Source of the DNA: Roridomyces roridus | Lineage: Eukaryota; Basidiomycota; Agaricomycetes; Agaricales; Mycenaceae | Direction: 5' to 3' | NCBI GenBank assembly: GCA_029378245.1 | Contig: JARKIF010000091.1 | Location: forward strand, 61,989-125,988 | Length of the DNA stretch: 64,000 nt | Shown here: positions 56,340-64,000 of the stretch, in pieces | Layout: each line of letters starts with the position of its first letter | How positions within the stretch are numbered: position 1 is the stretch's first letter | Notes under the pieces: generated by a model | Told to the model about the DNA's origin: nothing | The model's database searches: none | The model's input: only the letters and a program-made list of their open reading frames with translations | Made by a program: the position numbers and the translations under genes

Positions 56340-59300
56340 AATCTTTGATAATGTATTGCTCCATGTCAACGTGTGAATGGCCGAAAGAGGGATGGACGTA
56401 AGTAGGAGTGCTTCCGAGAGGTCGAGGGCCCTAGCATGCATACTGAAATACAGCAGTTCCATCTATCGGGCCGGCGGTGTAATCTCCTCGGTCGGTCGCG
56501 TTCACAGTCTTTGGTTTCGAGAGCATCAGAACGCAGGCCTGGGTCAGTGAATTACTCAAGCTAGGGTCCGTGGCAGCAGTAAACGGATCGGACGAACCAC
56601 ATAAGATTGCGTGTTGGTCAGATTGGAATGAAGATCAAATATAGTTGAACTTCACAGGAATAAACCGCGGTAATACTCGCCGCGGAGCGGTACTGCCCAA
56701 TTGAGGTACTGCAGGGTAATGCAGCAGCAGCACCACCGATCGCATATTATCCTGGCTCAGTCCCCAGAACTAACAAGGAAACAAAGAAGCAACCTGTGTG
56801 TCACAGAGGGGAAAATGGAAGTCGCCTCTGCGTACAGCAGTGGCTGCCCACGGCCAACTCTTTCATGGTCACCGTCACTAACACCGCCGTAGATTGCCGC
56901 CCCCTTGCCGGCGGGGGAATATGTCCCTGGAGAATGGAAGGAGGGATCCGATTCCGAAAGCGTCGCGTCGACTCGACTCGGCAACTGCGGCGGAGATCAA
57001 GTACATAATACAATGCGACCGAGGATTTGACAGGCTGTACATTTTGCGTTAGTAGCGCCCACGCAAGTCAAACTGCCAGGATTTTGACGGATAGGGATAC
57101 CGCAGAGTGAGAGAAAAGATTTCAGAGAATGGAGAGAGGAGTGAAAAAGTTCCGATTGTGCCGCTGGTGATCTTTTTGCGCGCGCCGCCGCCGCCGAGTC
57201 CGAGTCTGTCCGAGTCGTGGGTAATATGTACATCTGTATGTTGCTGCGGCGGCCGCGGTGAAACTGTTCAGAGAAGATCCGTTGAGGTTATCATGTCCTG
57301 GGAGAGATAAAACAGGAGCATCGGCCACTAAGTAGGTCACTCGGGCGGAAAAGAGAATCATGGACTAGTCGAAGTGGAGTTGCGGTTTGACAGTGGCGCA
57401 CTTCTGCCGCCGCCACAGTGGTTATTGGAAGTAAGGAGTGTCACGGCATTAGCTGAGCACAGAGCAAAGAAGGAACTCTTGGACGGGAGATGATGAGAGC
57501 AAGATGAGAGTTGGAAGCAAGCGGCCGCTGGCGATCAAGGATTGATGCGTACATTTGCTTTGTCATGATCCGGACTCCTTCAGAGTCCTTCCTCTCACCT
57601 CGGCGCCGAGCTTCCCAGACGCGGGCTTTTTGACCGACCAGGCGACTCCTGAAAAAAAATGTTACCGACAGGCGTAGATAGAAACTCCTAGAGCAGGGCT
57701 GGACTCCAAGGAGTCTCGCTTGGGGAAGACAACTACTGGGCTTTGACTGGGCTCCGAGAACGCCGTTTCGAAGAGTGGGCTGAATGTCATCCGGAACCGT
57801 CCGGTACCCTGCTCAGCTCACCCAACTATTGCTGACGGAAAACACCCCCAGGGCACCCGTCAACATCAGGACCTGGAATTCGAAACAGCGATCTTGCGCC
57901 GCGACGTTCCTAGCTGCCATCCGCAAGTAAGTACAGAAGGCTCACGCTTGGACTTGTTCGCGCCCGACGCGGGACCTCATCAACAGCGTCCTCCCGCAAA
58001 AGGAAAATTACCCTTCGCGGCCAGGGCAACTAAGCTTTACATCGGTATTCTAAGCCACACATCTCATCGACTGCCGGACCGCATGGAGACTGCAGAACTC
58101 TGTTGAACTACTAGCTCAGTTTTAGAACATTCACGCTGTCGACTGGGCATATGTTCGAATTCCCTGGCCGGGCAAGTCTTTCCGAAGCTCATGATCTGCG
58201 TGTAACGTACTTACGGCGGGAGAGCTATCCCGCGAATTGTCGCACCCACAATTGGTTCGTTCTCGGGTCTTGGAAGAAGTGCGTTGGGCGCGTGCAATAT
58301 TGCGTGCTCGGGACATCGCGCGCCCTGAGGCTGCTTAACTTCGCTCCCGTTCGTCATGTGCTCCACGCCGTTCTTACCGTAGCGCCTGTCACGACGACCA
58401 AATATTCGTTGCTTCTCCGCGAGGTTGCGCTGATTGTAACTGAATATAGGAAGGCTTGGCGACGTTTCCCTTCCTTTGCAATCTACGGACGCAGAAACAA
58501 CGTCCACATGACGCGTTATAAGATTTTGGCGCCAGGTATGTTCTGTCAGGTCAGGTGGCCGCTGCGGTTGTCTACTAGAGGGTGTGATATCATTCGTACC
58601 TTACTCAAATTTATACCTGCCCAACTCAAAACTGCGGTAGCTGGCAAAAATACTCGACTCTTCGGCGTGCGACGAATCCAGGTCGGGCGCTCAACGTTCA
58701 ATCAACTATGTAAACCTCTGTCAGGCACCGCTCGAGCCGGCTCGTATGCTGTATATTTTATCGAGCTAACCACTACTAGCTTACTAGGCGGTCGAACGGA
58801 CCCAAAGAATTGGAAATAAATTTAAACGAGTGCCATGATCCAGTCCTCCGTGCGAACCTCGGGATATCCACTCAAACAAGGTTGCAGTGGCCTGTGCAGA
58901 TAAATATGTACATGTCGGGCGGATGGCGGATGGCGGACCGAATCGCCCTGGACATGTTTTTGTTTTTGGGTGTGTGATTGAATGCGGGTTGGTAATGAGG
59001 TAGAACATAAACAGACTTTTTCATTGAGAGCGGCGAAAGATCGTTCATGGCAGGGAATCATCCGACTATCAGGCTCTGAGTTGAACACTCAACCACGGAG
59101 ATTAGCAGGGATGCCACAATCCGTCTGTCGATTCCAAAAATTCCAACCAAGTCTAATAGACGGTTAGATGCACTGCATGGCCTAGGCACCTACCTATCAT
59201 ATCCAAGAACCGTGTCGGGATCAGGACCGAAAAACCGCTACCAATGGTAAAAGTCGAGTCGAATGCAACTCCCGGGTGCAGAGGCGGAGTGAGTGCCGAC

Positions 59301-62300
59301 GACGACGACCGGCAAAATACAGAAGGAGAATGCGACCCGTTCCGAGGCCGAAGTGAAGTTGTGAACCCACAGATAAGCAGGCAGGCAGGCAGGCAGGAAT
59401 CATCCTGGGAGGAAGTACATACTTTGCATTCTCTGGCCAACGTCCAGATTATTGGGGTTGCGCTTCTTCGTCCCTCCCAGGAAACGAGATCATGGCGCCC
59501 CCAAAATTTGGGGGTTTGTCGGTGGTCTGGGCTTGAGAAGAATACTACTTACATGTAATCCAATCGGAGCGCGGAAATGAGTCGCACGTAAAGTCGCTCG
59601 CGAGGGCGTGCCGCGTGAGTGTGGGATTTCCGGCCGAGATGAATGGAAGATACGGAAGGGGTTCAAGAAGCCGCTGGGAATAAAGAAGGGGCGATAAGCG
59701 CAGAAGCCTTTACGACTTGTTTTCAAGATATCTACCGATGGAAGAAGAAATTTTTAAAGGTAACCGGTGGATCATCATCTTGTCGAATGTGTGTGAAGTC
59801 CACACGTTCTGTGAATTTTGAACGCGACGAAGAAGGTGGTTTATATCCGCCGCCGCCGTCCTTATCTACTAGAGCAGTTAGAGTCGAGCGAAGTCCTTCT
59901 AGCTTGCGTGGCGTAACATGAAGAAGAAGCTATCGGCAACTCACATTCCACAGGCTGCGACCTGTTACGACGCGTCCATAGGCCATATTTCCGTCATCTT
60001 GAATGCCGACACAAAGATCTTCGCGCCATGAGTGCATGAATGGCAGAAGCGTTCGGGTCATGCAAACATCTCCGTATATCTCGAGTCGGAGGCACAGGCC
60101 CGGATTGATTGGGATTTCGAGCATCTCTACGCTCTTATCTTCCAGCTTCTGGATGAGTAATTTGCCAATTTGGGCCATGGAGCGACTCTGCCAACGTGGA
60201 CGCCGGGAAATCAAGAAACTGGCCGCCCTGGAGGTGGATAAGATCACCGGACCCCGGATTCGCGCCTAGCTAGCCGTAGCTGGAGCGGAGAAAAGTAACG
60301 ACGCCGAGGACGTGTTCGTGAGGCGGCACATTCGCGAGGAGAGGGGATGGTGGTGGTCAAGAGCCAGTAAGCGAGTGACGGTGATGCGAGCTCCACTGCC
60401 GTTGATGGCTTCATTTGTCTTGTCCCCCTACCACCATCACCGGCTCCAAGCGATTCTCTGGCTCGCTGTCTACGAGAAGAAAAGGCAGGCTACCGTGACT
60501 GGTAGCAACTCCATGAACTCTCCTGCGCTCACTGCGGACTTGTCGCCCAAAGCCAAGCGGCCCAAGCCATATAACGACACGCAATTCAAAACTCGGGTCC
60601 TTGCCAGATGTATCAAATAATCAGGGCCATCCGCCAAGCAGCCCATCGCACATTGATCTTGCACCATTTCCTCGCCTTCAAGCCACCTGCCATCTGCGAC
60701 GACGCTGTTCTGCACACATGTGTCAGAGGTCTTGTGTATCATCCCGTGAAATCAATTGCAAGGCTCGGTATTCGCGACCTGCTCGGAATCCTGCACTCTG
60801 CTCCAAAGGGGCAGGACGATTAACGCGGATAGCCTAATTAGTGGTCCCACCGCTCTGCCCCGCGCTGCGCAGCTCGGTTCGTCCTCAGGGGGCGCGGCGG
60901 CGGCGGCTAGACACACGTACACTTTGGCTGGTCTTGGAAGTATTCCTCATGGAGCGCAAGGTCCGTGACAGTATCTGCGCCGCCCAAGGCTTTGTGGCAC
61001 GACGGCGTGGTGGCGGCACTCGACGCGCGCAATGTGGTACATTTTTGAAACAGGGTTCTTGCCGGTGCTTCAGTGAATCCGAAGGCTGGAGTCTGGACGG
61101 TGTCTGGTTCGCCCTAATTCTCTGCTTCAAACACAACCAGCGTTGACCTATCTTCGCACAAGGTTCGCTTCTCTGCGCCACAATCATTTCTCGGGTCTTC
61201 AAGAAGAATTTCTTGCGTAGCCCACAAGACTTGAATGCTCGGTACATCCCGACGTGCCTGCTCCAAACCACACGAAAATATCGCTCGCCACCGCTTAAAC
61301 GACTGTATTATCCTGGGTCATGTGGTTCACAGGCTTGAATGCCGCTAGACCCGCCTGTATTCATGTGGGGATAATAGTAAATATCCTCCCGCGAATCGTA
61401 CGACAAGGTGAATTTAGTCCCGCCGTGCGATCCGCAAAGGTTACTTTACCGAGCCCGACAGGGCATCGGGTTCCTGGCTTGATGAAATCTTGGTCTGGTC
61501 CTAGTCTTGTTTTTTTCTGGCGGGCTTCCGACAAGACAAGACAAGTTTGTGTGCCTGCGTACCCAGGACCCGGGCTCGGGGTACCCCGAGGTATGGTGTC
61601 AGGTGCCTGTCCTGCGAGAGACGATTTTCAGTCAGCTGACGTGTCCTGGTTTTCTGTTGCTTCGCGATAAGGTTTATTTCTGTGCGGTGCGTTCGTTCAA
61701 TTGGACGACCCACGGTTACTTGAAAAAACAGTGAATACTTTCTGCGACTGACTTCCAGGCCGGAAATCTGGGCCGAACAGTTCTGTTCGGCCGGGCACGG
61801 GACGATCAGAAGCAGAGAGACTCCGAGATCTAGTTCCGCGATCGGAGGCAAATGCCGTGTTAGGCGAGTCGGTACGCGAACGGTGTTTAGCTGCAAGACA
61901 GATTGATTAAAAATGATTTTTTCCTTGTTGCAGCGTCGGCGCCCGACGTGCCAAGGAGGCAAGTTTCCCGAAAGCGATACATGCCTGCTGCGCTTCGCAC
62001 GATACCAACCCTCTTCCCATTGTCCCATTGTTCCACGGTGCCTCCTGCGCGTGCCCGGTGGTATAAATTTATACAGCAGGAGGTAGGTTGAGCGCGGTGC
62101 CGTCACCGATGCTGTCCATTGAGATTCATTTCACAAGTGACCCGGCCATCTAAACAATCCGTAATGGGCCTTAGCGCGCTTCTTGTCACATTGCACGATG
62201 CTGTCGTGTTGCGAAGCAAAGCCAAGCCTCATCTGGACCCGAGTCACATTTCCTGATATGATGGCGTATAGAGCGAGGTATAAAGGGCGCGTCATCCATA

Positions 62301-62365
62301 CACCGAGTGAGTACCTTGCCCCCCCTTCCCGAATCCCTTCTCTCACTTGCTACGTACTTCGACAA
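56340..62365. other. Gene-poor 6-kb stretch
   Basis: No recognisable conserved exon was found. The longest frames (a 222-codon plus-strand frame at 58151-58819 and a minus-strand frame at 59930-60247) have no recognisable motif and no clear exon partners. The latter, with PINPGLCLRLEIYGD, is the more protein-like. A (GCAG)n microsatellite lies at 59377-59397. Decayed genes or a non-coding locus are possible. Confidence 0.4.
59377..59397 (+). repeat. (GCAG)5 microsatellite
   Basis: Five perfect four-base units, GCAGGCAGGCAGGCAGGCAG. Confidence 0.95.
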
Positions 62366-63140
62366 ATGCTACAAAGCCCTCTCCCATATGTCCTCGAAGA
62401 CCGCACGGGTGCCCATACCACGTCCGACTTTGACGACATCTACGACCGGCTGTTCTTCCACGTTGCCACCGCGCCACAGCGCTCGGGGAGCAGCGCGACG
62501 ATGATATACACCATGCCCCGCCGCGCGTCGAGGCATCGAGATTCACAGCCCATACAACCACACGCCTGCTGCCGTGTGTGAGTTCTGCCTGACGGGAGTC
62601 TGGGGACGGTGTCGTTTACGCAGCCGGCGGGGACGTTGACAATTCCGATGGGCAGTTATCTGAGGAGGACGTCTCTTTTTGGGCGGTGAGTCGATTAATA
62701 GCTTCTGGACTCTTTGCGGGCGTGGCGGCGGGGCCCGGAGTCAATGCGGGAAGCCAAGGATCGAAGGCTGATAGTGAGCCCCACAGCTCGTTATCGCGCA
62801 AATTCATATGTTCGGATGGACGGGAGTACCAAGTGGTCGTATCGGAGTGTAGAAGGGCAAGAGTGGACTGTGTGTCTTTTTTTCCTTTGTTGTCGTCGAG
62901 ATGCTCATCGAGGTTCAAACAGTGCACAAATAGTGAAAATTATCTGGTCGCACACTATGACCTCAAACCGGCCGATTGTGCGTGCCTTTGGCGTGTCCGG
63001 CAACCGCCTTACGATATACGAAGCCTTTGGGCATCTCTCCCTCGGTATTCGCTCCACTGTCACTTGTCTTTGTGTATTTCTGACCTTTTTCTCCTGAAAG
63101 AACTCGTCGCTTCACTGACGATACTGCGACATATGGTACG
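62366..63140 (+). pseudogene. DUF6593-family gene with several frame breaks
   Basis: Successive islands match the basidiomycete DUF6593 pattern: YVLEDRTG and FDDIYDRLFFHV; PDGSLGTVSFTQPAGTLTI, PMGSYLRRTSLFG; RKFICSDGREY and WSYRSVEGQEWT; ENYLVAHYDLKPAD; AFGVSGNRLTIYEAFGHLSL; ELVASLTILRH. Introns are recognisable (62686-~62785, one starting near 62868, and one near 63045). At least three or four single-base frame changes are needed to join the islands (near 62545, 62587, 62823 and 62980). So either the gene is decayed or this part of the assembly is indel-prone. The biochemical role of the family is unknown. Confidence 0.6.
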
Positions 63141-63646
63141 AGGTGCTTCTGCATTGTGCTTTTGTTCGCTTACCAGACGTGCAGAAACAATACAATCTCT
63201 GACGCGGAACCCACGCGGGGCGCGGGCGTGCTGGATCCGATACGTCGGGCTTCTGATGCCGCCGACGACGACGACTGAGTATTTATCCACCCCAGCACTG
63301 ATATCCTACTGCAATAATCCTCTCTCATACCGCATTTTGTATTCTTATCCACACTCAGCATTTCATCCCTGGAACTCATTGACGTGTCTGTTTCTTTGGG
63401 AAATACGTCTGATGCGATTCGCTTGAGGTGACGACTTCTTTTCACTCGAAGCTTCTGAGTCCAGACTGCTCGCCGGAGTACACACTTTTCGCCAGCCGAA
63501 ACCGTGTCATCATTTCTCTTTGAGAGGGGCAGAGCCATCGGCGGTGAAGGGGGGAGGTGTCATGGTGATGGTTGCCAAATCCGGCAGTAGCCAAACATAG
63601 ACCAAATAATCGAGCCCTCATCTTTCTTCTCTTCCGCTCGCATGCG
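63141..63646. other. Upstream region of NF-YC, nothing recognised
   Basis: A non-coding spacer that presumably holds the NF-YC promoter. No conserved motif is asserted. Confidence 0.4.
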
Positions 63647-64000
63647 ATGGCGTCCCAGCAGCCGTACGTCCAGACCGGCGAGCCACTCAACGACTTTCTG
63701 CGGTCCTTCTGGCAGCGTCAGATTGACGCCGCAGAGCAGGAGACGCCCGACTACCGTCACCCACCGCTGCCCCTCGCTCGCATCAAAAGGTGATGAAGAG
63801 CGACCCAGATGTCAAAGTACGCCTTTCCCGTGTTTCAAACCGACTCGGGGCGTTGAAATACAGTGTTGTTAACCATAGATGATCGCAGCCGATGGTATGT
63901 CACTCTCCTGGTACTCGATTGGCTAGACTCTCGCTCGATAATCTCGTGTAGCACCGATTTTGTTCTGCAAAGCGTGCGAAAGTGCGTTGTGTCTTGGCTC
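63647..64000 (+). CDS. HAP5: NF-YC / HAP5 subunit of the CCAAT-binding complex (partial, runs off window)
   Basis: The start MASQQPYVQTGEPL leads to FLRSFWQRQIDAAEQ and LPLARIKxVMKSDPDVK, then after an intron MIAAD, and after another APILFCKACE (exon 63952-63981). This is the hallmark NF-YC histone-fold N terminus, which pairs with NF-YB and recruits NF-YA to CCAAT boxes in the nucleus. In exon 1 the sequence ATCAAAAGGTGATGAAG has one A too few for IKKVMK (near 63788), giving TGA in frame. Because the protein is almost universally conserved, an assembly error is the likelier explanation. The rest of the gene lies beyond 64000. Confidence 0.85.

Noticed and set aside
58151..58819. 222-codon plus-strand frame
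   Set aside because: No recognisable motif, no partner exons, and composition typical of chance open frames; not called as a gene.
62686..63426. 246-codon plus-strand frame
   Set aside because: It runs through introns of the DUF6593 relic; only parts coincide with real exon islands.

Overview
The window looks like a mushroom-forming basidiomycete (Agaricomycetes, probably Agaricales). Genes are split by many 45-60 nt GT..AG introns. The recognisable families (C-terminal MYND fingers on helical-repeat proteins, GT69/CAP59 mannosyltransferase, EHN epoxide hydrolases, DUF6593, HNH relics) are typical of that group. All assignments come from reading the sequence; no database search was run.

Layout. 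0-18.9 kb is mobile-element rich. A 1.25-kb terminal-inverted-repeat (TIR) element (833-2089) abuts a multispanning membrane protein gene (to 3213). An epoxide hydrolase (3803-5354) and an F-box relic follow. Next is an HNH-family gene (7.05-8.06 and 16.95-17.3 kb, minus strand) split by an 8.27-kb element (8676-16948). That element has ~0.7-kb near-identical inverted arms containing 79-bp tandem repeats. It carries one many-exon gene with no transposase signature that I recognise. A 0.6-kb MULE-like MITE with a perfect 10-bp target duplication is nested in its left tip.

19-56 kb is a gene-dense block built around six paralogous solenoid+MYND genes, called here A (18.97 kb), B (26.3), C (30.6), D (39.5), E (44.8) and F (54.1). 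Two shorter MYND proteins, G (21.6) and H (42.3), are a second family. Between them lie a GT69 glycosyltransferase, a second epoxide hydrolase, three fucosyltransferase-like type II membrane proteins, a coiled-coil protein and a type IIC P-type ATPase. Much of the block arose by segmental duplication: the A 3' end plus G matches relics plus H in inverted orientation, and the divergent pair E/L matches D/L-relic. Of the six long MYND genes only C and F read as fully intact. A and D have frameshifts, B has a broken finger, and E has a frameshift plus a 1.26-kb TA-flanked element in exon 1.

56.4-64 kb is mostly gene-poor. It ends with a frame-disrupted DUF6593 gene and the start of the NF-YC/HAP5 histone-fold gene, which runs off the window. 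Single-base frame breaks occur in several otherwise well-conserved exons, including NF-YC. Some apparent pseudogenes may therefore be assembly indels, and this caveat is carried through the entries.
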